Made by a program: the position numbers and the translations under genes
Shown here: positions 44,778 through 53,367 of the stretch, one piece after another
How the letters are laid out: every line of letters begins with the position of its first letter
How positions within the stretch are numbered: position 1 is the first letter of the stretch
Notes under the pieces: generated by a model
What the model saw: the letters and a program-made list of their open reading frames with translations, nothing else
What the model was told of the DNA's origin: nothing
Databases searched by the model: none
Assembly (NCBI RefSeq): GCF_006965485.1
Contig: NZ_CP041360.1
Location: 7,296,501 to 7,360,500 of the forward strand
Length of the DNA stretch: 64,000 nt
Direction: 5' to 3'
From: Spirosoma sp. KCTC 42546
GTDB lineage: Bacteria > Bacteroidota > Bacteroidia > Cytophagales > Spirosomataceae

Positions 44778-46927
44778 GGTAGTGAATCGAGCTGGCCCAT
44801 GCCAATACCAGCTACATCGACCCAGCGGTTTTCGCGTAGGCTTTGCAGGGCCGCTAAGGTGGTTTGCGTTGTGTTCATGATTTCGGTGAATGGAATTAGC
44901 GCGCTTCCGCCCGTTCGTAGTTGGTCAATCAATTGTGTCATCTGTTGAGCATGGCCTTTATTTTGTCGACCAGACATGCCCGAAAACCGAGAAAAGCCGT
45001 AGATAGTGAGTCGGCGAAAGTTATCCAACACCATTGTCCGTTCCTGGGAATAAACCTCTATTCGTTCTTTGGAATACGTTTTGCTACCATTACTGAAGTA
45101 GTTGATGACACCTGTAGAGCCGTTTTCGTACCGGAGTAGCAGTGACGCCGAATCACTCGTTTCTGTTGGGAACTGACCCATTGCGTTCATACACACACGA
45201 TGCACAAGACTACCGGTCAGAAAGGTAATCAGGTCAACAAAATGGCCTGCTTCGCCCAGAAACCGTCCACCGCCAACGGCTCGGTCGTGTACCCATGAAT
45301 TCGGAGGAACACTTCCCGCATTTACAGTTATGACTACATTCATCGGCATGTCAGGCTGGCCCAATAGTGCCTTCATTTTCTGGGTAAACGGCGAAAAGCG
45401 CCGATTAAACCCGACCATTATCATCCGGTCTGATGCCTGTTGCGCAGCCATAATCTGAGGGAGTTCATGGTCATAAATGGCCAACGGTTTTTCCACAAAT
45501 ACATGCTTACCGGCTCGTAGGGCTTCAACCGTTAAGCGAGCGTGACTATCATGTCGTGTGGTGATAACACAGAGGTCGATGTCGGAATCAGTCAGAATTT
45601 GTCGGTAGTCGGTTGTGCTTTGGGCGATGTCGTATTTTTTCGCAAGTAACGTGGCCGAGAGTCCACCCGTACTGGCAATGGTTTTGAGGTTGCCCCCTGC
45701 TGATTTCAAGGCTGGAAGCAGGACTGAACTGGTGAAATTACCCGCGCCAATGACACCGATTACACACCCACTCCGTTCGTATCGTGATGATTTTACTTGT
45801 ATCAGCGGCTTGAGGTTAACCTCCTCTGAATACGTAAGCAAGGAGGCAATGCGATGTGTCGATTTTAGGTCGCTATAGATTCGAGCGTAGTCAAGCAACG
45901 GAACCCTATCCGTAATTAGCGGATCTACCAGTAGCTGTTTCGTTTCCAGAAAGTGTAGAATGGTTTGAAAATTTCGGTTTTCAGTCCAGCGAACATAGGC
46001 CAACGGGTAGTCGTGGCCCTGTTGTTCATAGACGGTGTCATATCGGCCAGGGCCATACGAGCAAGACACCTGGAATGTCAGCTCTTTTTCGTAAAACTCC
46101 GCCCGGTTCAGGTTCAGCCCCACATCGCCGATCAGCACAATTCGTCCCCGCTGGCGACTCATACGGGCCGCTTGTGACATCAGCACATCTGTTCGGGACG
46201 ACGCTGTAATCAGGACACCATCAGCCCCTAGTCCATTCGTGAACGCCAGGACCGCTTTTACAGGATCAATCCCAGCACTCGAATTCAACGCTATACTACC
46301 CTGTTGTTCGGCTAGCTGGCATTTGGTCTCGTCGATATCTACCCCAATGACACGGCAACCATTCAGCCGCAGTAATTGGGCCGTCAACAGACCAATTAAC
46401 CCCAGTCCGATGACCACGATTGTCTCATTTAGCGTCGGATTCAGCAAACGAATTCCCTGCAAGCCAATAGCCCCGACGACCGTAAAAACGGCTTCATCGT
46501 CGCTGGCGCTGTCAGGAACGGGGGCAACCAGATTTCGTGGAACACAAACCACCTCGGCATGGGGACCGTTTGAGACAACCCGGTCGCCAATGCGCAGATC
46601 GGTAACGCCCTCGCCCAGGGCTATCACGATGCCTGCGTTGCAATAACCTAACGGTATGGGTTGGTCAAGTTTTCGGGCTACGGCTTCCAGCGTCGGTTGC
46701 AAACCGTCCGACTGTATTTTTTCCAGTACCTGTTTCACCCGGTCGGGTTGCTGGCGAACTTTGGCAAGAAGGCTGGCTTTCCCAAACCCAACCAGCATCC
46801 GTTCCGTACCCAACGACACCAGCGACCGTCGGGTTTGAATCAATACCTGACCTTGACGTACCTGTGGAGTTGGTACTGTTTCCAGAAGTGTTTCGCCGGT
46901 TTTGAGATTTTGGATAAGTTGCTTCAT
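44774..46927 (-). CDS. Fused zinc-type dehydrogenase and Gfo/Idh/MocA oxidoreductase
   Basis: 717 residues from ATG at 46927 (MKQLIQNLKTGETLLETVPT); an earlier in-frame ATG at 47092 gives an unrelated leader. Residues 1-360 are an MDR-type dehydrogenase (GYCNAGIVIALGEGVTDLRI, ETIVVIGLGLIGLLTAQLLR). Residues about 380-717 are a Gfo/Idh/MocA domain (GVIGAGNFTSSVLLPALKSA, THAR-like ITTRHDSHARLTVEALRAGK, HVFVEKPLAIYDHELPQI). Such two-domain proteins recur next to heparinase-like genes. Role: NAD-dependent modification of a sugar of the polysaccharide, exact reaction unknown. Confidence 0.9.
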   Translation of the reverse strand: MKQLIQNLKTGETLLETVPTPQVRQGQVLIQTRRSLVSLGTERMLVGFGKASLLAKVRQQPDRVKQVLEKIQSDGLQPTLEAVARKLDQPIPLGYCNAGIVIALGEGVTDLRIGDRVVSNGPHAEVVCVPRNLVAPVPDSASDDEAVFTVVGAIGLQGIRLLNPTLNETIVVIGLGLIGLLTAQLLRLNGCRVIGVDIDETKCQLAEQQGSIALNSSAGIDPVKAVLAFTNGLGADGVLITASSRTDVLMSQAARMSRQRGRIVLIGDVGLNLNRAEFYEKELTFQVSCSYGPGRYDTVYEQQGHDYPLAYVRWTENRNFQTILHFLETKQLLVDPLITDRVPLLDYARIYSDLKSTHRIASLLTYSEEVNLKPLIQVKSSRYERSGCVIGVIGAGNFTSSVLLPALKSAGGNLKTIASTGGLSATLLAKKYDIAQSTTDYRQILTDSDIDLCVITTRHDSHARLTVEALRAGKHVFVEKPLAIYDHELPQIMAAQQASDRMIMVGFNRRFSPFTQKMKALLGQPDMPMNVVITVNAGSVPPNSWVHDRAVGGGRFLGEAGHFVDLITFLTGSLVHRVCMNAMGQFPTETSDSASLLLRYENGSTGVINYFSNGSKTYSKERIEVYSQERTMVLDNFRRLTIYGFSRFSGMSGRQNKGHAQQMTQLIDQLRTGGSALIPFTEIMNTTQTTLAALQSLRENRWVDVAGIGMGQLDSLP

Positions 46928-46957
46928 AGGGTTGTAAAACACATCGGACCACCGAAG

Positions 46958-47036
46958 CGGAGTAAACAGAGGAATTACAGAGTACAGCGAGTTTTTCTTT
47001 GTGGTCTCGGTTACTCCTCTATTTACTCTGTGTTTA
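46958..47036. repeat. CACAGAG palindrome, copy 4 (degenerate)
   Basis: CGGAGTAAACAGAGGAATTA on the left pairs loosely with the reverse complement of TTACTCCTCTATTTACTCTG on the right. It lies between wecB and the fused oxidoreductase gene and covers the wecB stop codon (47023-47025). Confidence 0.6.
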
Positions 47037-48117
47037 GAAAGATTTGGGCGATTCGCTCGGCCGCCTTCCCATCCCACAAGGGGGGTATCCAACCGATTTT
47101 CACGCGTCCCGCCAGAATTTCGCGGACTTGTTGGGTTACTGTTTCTGGATTTAAATCGGAGATGAGTTGATTGGTACCCAGCTCAACGGTTACGGGTCGC
47201 TCAGTGGATTGACGGAAGGTCAGACAGGGAACCTGTAAATAGGTCGTTTCTTCCTGAATACCACCCGAATCGGTAATAACCACAGCCGCGTTCTCCATCA
47301 GGTTTATAAATTCCAGATAACCCTGAGGCTCCAGTACTCGAACATTCGGAATAGCCTCAAGTTGGGAAATCAGGCCAAATTTACGCAGGTTAGTAAGGGT
47401 CCGTGGGTGTATTGCAAACAGTACAAGTTTAAGACTTGCCACATTATCAATCAGTTGTAGAAGCTTCTTCAACCCGGCTTCACTATCCACGTTAGCAGAG
47501 CGATGGATCGTTATCAATATATACTGTTCAGGTAACAGCCCCAGCGTGCCCAGTGTATTCAATTCGCTGGCTTTGGTCCGATACGCTACCAACGAGTCAA
47601 TCATCACGTTTCCAACGAAGTGAATTTTATCCGCATCTATCCCTTCGCGCTTTAGATTGTCTACCCCAGCCTGCTCAGTCACAAATAAACGATCCGACAA
47701 AGCGTCCGTCAGGATTCGGTTGCGCTCTTCGGGCATCTGATTATCGCCCGAACGCAATCCAGCTTCAACATGAGCCACCCGAATCCCAGTTTGTGCGGCT
47801 GCCAGCGCGCAGGCAAGCGTACTCGTCACATCGCCTACCACAAGTACCCAGTCAGGTTGCTCTATCGTTAGCACATTCTCGAATTTGCACAGGATGTCGG
47901 CTGTCTGCCGGGTAGTTGTGCCGGCACACATTCCCAGGTAGTAATCAGGCCGGGGTAGGTCGAGCTGGTCAAAAAAAATGTCGCTCATGACGGTATCATA
48001 ATGCTGCCCCGTGTGTATGATTTTCGACTGAATTAGCGGATACCTCCGAAAGGCCCGATGTAAGGGAGCTACCTTAACAAAATTGGGTCGGGCACCGACA
48101 ATGTTGAGAATTTTCAT
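47023..48117 (-). CDS. wecB: UDP-N-acetylglucosamine 2-epimerase, non-hydrolysing
   Basis: 364 residues. Clear family motifs: MKILNIVGARPNFVKVAPLH, HTGQHYDTVMSD, VGDVTSTLACALAAAQTG, HVEAGLRSGD, PEERNRILTD, HRSANVD, HPRT and TDSGGIQEET. It interconverts UDP-GlcNAc and UDP-ManNAc in the cytoplasm, feeding amino-sugar units to the surface polysaccharide. It lies 27 bases after the GT4-methyltransferase gene. A 95-base gap with a palindrome follows, the largest interruption inside the downstream half of the cluster. Confidence 0.95.
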   Translation of the reverse strand: MKILNIVGARPNFVKVAPLHRAFRRYPLIQSKIIHTGQHYDTVMSDIFFDQLDLPRPDYYLGMCAGTTTRQTADILCKFENVLTIEQPDWVLVVGDVTSTLACALAAAQTGIRVAHVEAGLRSGDNQMPEERNRILTDALSDRLFVTEQAGVDNLKREGIDADKIHFVGNVMIDSLVAYRTKASELNTLGTLGLLPEQYILITIHRSANVDSEAGLKKLLQLIDNVASLKLVLFAIHPRTLTNLRKFGLISQLEAIPNVRVLEPQGYLEFINLMENAAVVITDSGGIQEETTYLQVPCLTFRQSTERPVTVELGTNQLISDLNPETVTQQVREILAGRVKIGWIPPLWDGKAAERIAQIFLNTE

Positions 48118-48144
48118 TCCATTGTTTTTACAGTGGAGTCTGGT

Positions 48145-49959
48145 TTAACCAGTTCGTTTCCGGTAGACCCCAACAAGCAAATTATTAACATATCGCTCCG
48201 CTGCTATTGGTTTTATCAACCTTGATATAGGATCCTGACCTGAAAAATAGGCGGTTTCGAGCGGCTCGAATCCCAGCTCGTTTAGTTGTCGGTTAAAGCC
48301 TGCTTTCGTAGCGGTATGGCGGATATAAGCAAAATAACCCGGGCGTTTCAGTAGCCTGAAGAGCAGCCGTTCTATTATCCTATACACACTCGTACGATTT
48401 GGAATAGAGACGATTAAGAGTCCATTTGGTTTCAGCAGGCTGTAGGCTTGTTCAAGTATTTCTTTCATATCGTCTACATATTCGAGAACGCTCGACAGGA
48501 GAACAACATCCTGTGGCGCATAGGTTACAAGGCTTGTCAGCGGTAGGGACTGTAAGATATACTGCACATTAGCCAGCGTTTTTTTCTGCTGGCAGAGTTC
48601 AATCATGGCTTCTGAGCCATCAACTCCTGTCACGATACAGCCTTTATGAGCCAGATAATCACTAAAAACGCCCGGCCCGCAACCAAGGTCAATAACGTGA
48701 TATAGCGGGTTTACATACCGGTCAAATAAGCCTGTCCAGACCTGGAACCGCTCCCGAAATGCCTTCGATGATTCATATTTACGGTTAAACTCAGCGGCAA
48801 TTGTGTTATGAAAATCAACCGCAGTAGGTGCGTGCATCAGTTGTCCATACAATCGATTCCATTCTTCTGTAGTCGTGGCTATCGAAAACTGCTGTTGAGC
48901 CAGTCTGATTGCCCGCTCCCGATAGCCAGTGTACTCATGAAGTGGCATTCGCAGGTAGGTTTCAATGGCTTCCCGAAGCGTATCAGGTTCGTTCGATACC
49001 CAACTACCTGTCCGTTCTCTTTCGAGCAGTTGCCAGGGTGTATGGATCGACGCAACAACCGGCGTACCCTGTGCCAGTGATTCGATAACCACGTTTCCAA
49101 AGTTCTCCGAATGAGATGGCAGAATGGTTAGCCAGGCATTGGCATACAGGCATTCTTTCGGGTGGCCCTGTACCTGACCTATAAATGACACTTTCGTTGA
49201 AAGTCCCAACGTCTGTACTAACTCCGTAAGTGTTTGCGTATACGCTTTGTCGGTTTCAGGCCCGGCAATCTTTAAGCTATACTGACTTTCCCGAAATAGC
49301 CGCGATGAACCCAACGCGGAAATCAAGCGGTCGATGGCCTTGATGGGGTGTAATCGGCCTATGAACAGCAAATAAGGTTGAGCCGATTGGTCAACCGGTT
49401 TGGGGGTCAGGAAGGTAGGTAGTTCCATTATGCTCCGGATTTCACTTACTCGGGCATCTGTTCCAAAATGCTGCTGAATATGGGTTACCTCCGTGGCGCT
49501 GGTAGCATGAAACTGGACGGTTAAACGAAGCCGTTTACTAATCGTCAGGAATACGCGCTTAAGGCGCGGACGAAACCGTAGGGCTACCGGGCTTAGCTCA
49601 CCGTGTGGCGACCAGACAACAGGCTTTCCAACCAATCGGCTCATAAGTACCCAAACCAGTGAGGCCGGGTAAAACAAGCTGTTTACATGTACGATATCCG
49701 CTTTTCGGATGGCCATCCAACCCTGTCGTATATGGTTGAGGGGCAGGTAGAAAAATGGATTCCGGGTATACATCACCTGCCCACAATCCAATGTTATCCA
49801 TTGCCCGAGGGGTACGGACGCTGGCAAGTACTGCGAATCAGCTACGACCGTTACCTCATATCCAGCCTGTTTCAACGCTTTGGCATGCCAGTAAATCGTG
49901 TTACTGGGCCCACCCATCTGAGCGGGATAAAAACAGTCTGCCGATAGAAGAATCTTCAT
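48145..49959 (-). CDS. Glycosyltransferase family 4 fused to a SAM methyltransferase
   Basis: 604 residues. Residues 1-375 form a GT4 protein (MKILLSADCFYPAQMGGPSN, YLLFIGRLHPIKAIDRLISA, SHSENFGNVVIESLAQGTPV). From about 400 a class I methyltransferase follows: motif I VIDLGCGPGVFSDYLAHKGC near residue 421, then TGVDGSEAMIE and LLSSVLEYVDDMKEIL, ending with a small-molecule methylase tail. The fusion suggests a sugar is added and then methylated by one polypeptide, possibly capping the chain. Overlaps the upstream GT4 gene by 4 bases. Confidence 0.9.
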   Translation of the reverse strand: MKILLSADCFYPAQMGGPSNTIYWHAKALKQAGYEVTVVADSQYLPASVPLGQWITLDCGQVMYTRNPFFYLPLNHIRQGWMAIRKADIVHVNSLFYPASLVWVLMSRLVGKPVVWSPHGELSPVALRFRPRLKRVFLTISKRLRLTVQFHATSATEVTHIQQHFGTDARVSEIRSIMELPTFLTPKPVDQSAQPYLLFIGRLHPIKAIDRLISALGSSRLFRESQYSLKIAGPETDKAYTQTLTELVQTLGLSTKVSFIGQVQGHPKECLYANAWLTILPSHSENFGNVVIESLAQGTPVVASIHTPWQLLERERTGSWVSNEPDTLREAIETYLRMPLHEYTGYRERAIRLAQQQFSIATTTEEWNRLYGQLMHAPTAVDFHNTIAAEFNRKYESSKAFRERFQVWTGLFDRYVNPLYHVIDLGCGPGVFSDYLAHKGCIVTGVDGSEAMIELCQQKKTLANVQYILQSLPLTSLVTYAPQDVVLLSSVLEYVDDMKEILEQAYSLLKPNGLLIVSIPNRTSVYRIIERLLFRLLKRPGYFAYIRHTATKAGFNRQLNELGFEPLETAYFSGQDPISRLIKPIAAERYVNNLLVGVYRKRTG

Positions 49960-50978
49960 AAGACCTTATCAGACGTAACGTCAATTTCGGCAAGTTTCTG
50001 ATAAATAGCCGCGTATTGAGCAGCCGCTACAGATAGCGTGTAACGTTGGGCGTTCTTTCTGCCAGCTTCCCGTAGTAATTGACAGTAGGCGTCGTCCTCA
50101 ACCAATCGTAGAATTCCCTGACGAATAGCCAGTACGTCTTCGGGATCAACAAAATGGGCGGCATCGGAAGCAACTGTACGCATGGGCTCCCTGTCTGCCG
50201 TAATAACCACGCGCCCAACGGCATTGGCTTCAAGAATGGGCATACCGAATCCTTCATAGGTCGACACGAAAGTGACGATATCACACTCCTCATACAATTG
50301 AAGCACCTTCGCCCGGCTCAGGTCGACATAGTTCCGATACTCAATCTGGCTTTTTTTCAGCTCACGAATAAGTTCGTCAGACAAGCGGCCAACAAGGATA
50401 AGCGTACAACGAAGCCCTTCAATAGCGGCAATCAGTCGTAACAGATTCTTGTTCGGTGCCGTGCCTAGCTGTAGTACTACCGGGCAGTCCTTGTTAGCCG
50501 TAGTAGGCCGATACATAAAGGCGGGGTCGTATCCATTGGTGATAACAACTGCCTTCCGGGCCATCCGACCTATATGCCCTGCCAATTCCTGTTGTGTTTT
50601 TTCCGAAACGACTGTGACAACGGCCGCTCGGCGAATAGGCAGATAGTACCAGATCAGCCAGAAAAAGGCGTATCGAAGTGGACGACTCCGATTATTCTCC
50701 AGCGCACTACAGTCATGAATTGTTAGTACTGTGCGGGCTGCAGGCAAGGCCAGTACTGCATAATGAACATCGCCTGTAACATGAAAAATAGTACCCGAAA
50801 TGGCCCGCAGAAAACGAAAATTCCGCCAGACACTCCGCCAGCCGCTACTGATGTAGGGCAGTTGCATGCGGGTTGTCAGCATGGCCGGTTGTCGATCAAT
50901 TTCACATTGAATAGCCGTAAATAGCTCTTCAATGCTGTAGCCAGTGCCGGGACTTCGGAATAGATAGGTAATAATCAT
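49956..50978 (-). CDS. Glycosyltransferase family 4
   Basis: 340 residues from ATG at 50978. GT-B fold: N-terminal part FHVTGDVHYAVLALPAARTV then LTIHDCSALE; C-terminal part PVVLQLGTAPNKNLLRLIAA and VTFVSTYEGFGMPILEANAV with the conserved E-x7-E region. Short for the family but complete. It starts 3 bases after the Wzy-like gene and overlaps the next gene by 4, so the three are one unit. Likely acts at the cytoplasmic face on a lipid-linked repeat unit. Confidence 0.88.
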   Translation of the reverse strand: MIITYLFRSPGTGYSIEELFTAIQCEIDRQPAMLTTRMQLPYISSGWRSVWRNFRFLRAISGTIFHVTGDVHYAVLALPAARTVLTIHDCSALENNRSRPLRYAFFWLIWYYLPIRRAAVVTVVSEKTQQELAGHIGRMARKAVVITNGYDPAFMYRPTTANKDCPVVLQLGTAPNKNLLRLIAAIEGLRCTLILVGRLSDELIRELKKSQIEYRNYVDLSRAKVLQLYEECDIVTFVSTYEGFGMPILEANAVGRVVITADREPMRTVASDAAHFVDPEDVLAIRQGILRLVEDDAYCQLLREAGRKNAQRYTLSVAAAQYAAIYQKLAEIDVTSDKVL

Positions 50979-50981
50979 AGG

Positions 50982-52313
50982 CTACAGCTCAATGCCTGTG
51001 CGTTTCAGCGACCAAAACAAAAACGCAATAAATAGGGCACTATTAACTAAACTTCCCCAGGTCGATAGCAGGTCGGTTTCCATAGTCAGACATCCGATAT
51101 ACAGCATTGGCAACCAGAGAATAATCGACGGAATTCTATTGGCCAGATTAAACACATACTGAAAACAAGCCCGTAACAACAAGCCATACAAACCCGCGAA
51201 AAGAATTCCCCCGTAGCCAAAATTCACGTACCCTTCACCCACTGGCGATAGATTAATGCTCGTATTCTCAAACTGTGGCAGGGTTGTGAAACGTCGGATA
51301 TTTTCGTAGCCACCCGTTTGGGGTTTGCCCGACCAGAGCAGGCGGGGGATCAGCGGATAAATCAAGGCCAACAGGACCTCGCCCCTGGCATACGATTCGT
51401 GTAAAGGCACTTTAGCCATCGCACTCCCAATCATAATACCTTGATTGAAGCGGCCGAACGAAGCGAAAAAATGTCTCGTATTCAGCAGTTTTTCAGGATA
51501 TGTAAAGCGATCAACTAGTAACTCAACCATTAGACTAACGTTGGCCATTCGTTCGTTACGCTGACTTCCCCAGGTGTTATAGCGGTACTCGGCTTTGATG
51601 GACTGAATCAGTAGCAGAAAGGCAAAGCCGCAACCCATAAGGATGGTTTTTACCTGGATCGTTCCCAGTTTAGTGGAATGAACTGCGCCAAACATCAATA
51701 AGAATAAAAGCCAGAAAAACAGATCACTAAACATGCCTGTCCGAACTGTATTTATCAGAAGTGCCAGTAGAGTGAACCCAATCAAAAGAACACGGTAGGG
51801 GCTTCCCGAACAGTATGCATATAGTGCGCTTATCAGCAGACAGTACATGGGCAACGTACCCATAAAAGCGGGTACAACCGGAATAAACGTTTTCGCGAGA
51901 AAACCCGATAAACCAATGGTAAACAAGACAATACCAGCGCTTCTTCGATCGTTCAGGTACTTGCCTGCGGACTGAAGATAGTGCTGATGTGTATAGGCTT
52001 TAGTCTGGGTCGAAAAGCCCGACAGACCTGTATAGAATGCCACATAGGCCGGTAGTGCATACGCAAAGTAGGCAGTCGATTCAATAGGCATCGACGCTGG
52101 CAATACCCAGTAGGTGAAGGCTGGTACGGCTAAAATCTCGAGGGCCGCAATGAAACAAATACACGCTGGAATCGCAATCCGCTGTCCAATTTGCTCAATG
52201 AACGTTAGGAATGTATACAGCGAAAACGATACAGCTATGGCCTCATAAAATGAGCTAGATGTCAACCAAAAGGAAAATAGGAAAGCCACACAACCCGCAA
52301 TTAATCGTCCCAC
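50982..52313 (-). CDS. O-antigen polymerase-like (Wzy) membrane protein
   Basis: 443 residues with about eleven hydrophobic segments across the whole length and a large external loop near 245-345 that includes RYNTWGSQRNERMAN and SAMAKVPLHESYARGE. The segment NLSPVGEGYVNFGYGGILFA near residue 360 is typical of O-antigen and exopolysaccharide polymerases. Wzy proteins share little sequence, so the call rests on topology and on its place between glycosyltransferases in a Wzz-containing cluster. It overlaps the CgeB-like gene by 13 bases. Role: joins lipid-linked repeat units in the periplasm. Confidence 0.8.
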   Translation of the reverse strand: MGRLIAGCVAFLFSFWLTSSSFYEAIAVSFSLYTFLTFIEQIGQRIAIPACICFIAALEILAVPAFTYWVLPASMPIESTAYFAYALPAYVAFYTGLSGFSTQTKAYTHQHYLQSAGKYLNDRRSAGIVLFTIGLSGFLAKTFIPVVPAFMGTLPMYCLLISALYAYCSGSPYRVLLIGFTLLALLINTVRTGMFSDLFFWLLFLLMFGAVHSTKLGTIQVKTILMGCGFAFLLLIQSIKAEYRYNTWGSQRNERMANVSLMVELLVDRFTYPEKLLNTRHFFASFGRFNQGIMIGSAMAKVPLHESYARGEVLLALIYPLIPRLLWSGKPQTGGYENIRRFTTLPQFENTSINLSPVGEGYVNFGYGGILFAGLYGLLLRACFQYVFNLANRIPSIILWLPMLYIGCLTMETDLLSTWGSLVNSALFIAFLFWSLKRTGIEL

Positions 52314-53347
52314 CAGTCATCAAGTTTAAGCTGTTCCGTATCCAGCAATGGAGTCAACCCTATCGTTTGCAAGAGTTGCGTAACGCGCTGATCGAACGTA
52401 TGGTATTGCTGAAAATGAGCGTATTGTTGCGCTGCAATTGCATGCCGTTTGGCAGGGTGAGCCAGATAATACCGGATTTTATCAATGGCCTCATCAATAG
52501 TCCGATAGGTAATTTGCTCGGCTGCGACGCTGGTATACTCATCTATTGTTGCCTTATAATCACAGAGTTGAAACGCCCCAATACCGTTAATTTCAAAATA
52601 GTTCTGATTAACCGAGCTTACCTGGGCGTAATGAAAATTATTGAAAACGATTTTGGCTCCATACAGTAATCGATTCTTCTCGGATTCAATCAGATAGTTA
52701 GGTCGAACTGCGGTGCGTACGCCCGAACGTACATACGGACCTTGAGTGCCATAGACAGTTACCCGGATGCCTGCCCGCATAAGTTGCTCAATCATACGGG
52801 CACGATACGCATACAGACTGCCAACTACTAACACATCAATATCCGTGAGCCATTCAGCAACAGCTTTTTCGACAGGTGGCTTTTGATAAATGCGTTGATT
52901 AAACCCTTCCGGTAAATAATGTGCATTCAAACCGGCTTTGTCCCGTAGCGTATGAGCGATATAGGGTTCTTTGGAAAAGTAGTAGTCAAAATCAGTGGCT
53001 ATGATCTGCTGTTTTTCAAGATTCGAGAGAGGGTCGGGATTCATTTGTACTACGAGTACACCAGGTAGCTGCTTTTTCAATCGCTCGACCAGTATCGGAT
53101 GCAGATACCGGTATACAACCACGACCAGATCAGGGCGAAGTTTCGTGATTTGGTCCGCTATGCTTCGGCTTATGGCCCGATCGTAAAGATCGACGAAACG
53201 AGATATCCAGTAATTAATTTTGGATGAAACAGGTAATCCATCCGCTACGTCGACGAGTAAAGCAGTATGGCCTAACGCCCGGAACGAATCGCACAGGTGT
53301 CGCTCCAACGAATCAATTAGCCGGCTACCAACAACGACGACTTTCAT
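52301..53347 (-). CDS. CgeB-like glycosyltransferase
   Basis: 348 residues (MKVVVVGSRLIDSLERHLCD). The N-terminal half resembles GT-B proteins (LRPDLVVVVYRYLHPILVER, LPGVLVVQMNPDPLSNLEKQ). The C-terminal half has SEKNRLLYGAKIVFNNFHYA and RNYFEINGIGAFQL-like NQNYFEINGIGAFQLCDYKA, which fits the CgeB/glyco_trans_1_2 group, first known from spore-coat polysaccharide genes. It ends with a run of acidic and tryptophan residues (LDDWWDD). Starts 20 bases after the dehydrogenase gene. Donor and acceptor unknown. Confidence 0.8.
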   Translation of the reverse strand: MKVVVVGSRLIDSLERHLCDSFRALGHTALLVDVADGLPVSSKINYWISRFVDLYDRAISRSIADQITKLRPDLVVVVYRYLHPILVERLKKQLPGVLVVQMNPDPLSNLEKQQIIATDFDYYFSKEPYIAHTLRDKAGLNAHYLPEGFNQRIYQKPPVEKAVAEWLTDIDVLVVGSLYAYRARMIEQLMRAGIRVTVYGTQGPYVRSGVRTAVRPNYLIESEKNRLLYGAKIVFNNFHYAQVSSVNQNYFEINGIGAFQLCDYKATIDEYTSVAAEQITYRTIDEAIDKIRYYLAHPAKRHAIAAQQYAHFQQYHTFDQRVTQLLQTIGLTPLLDTEQLKLDDWWDD

Positions 53348-53367
53348 ACTATTTCCCGTTTACCTGC

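Noticed and set aside
46928..47092. In-frame upstream extension of the fused oxidoreductase
   Set aside because: It overlaps wecB and a palindrome, and the family start is MKQLIQN at 46927.
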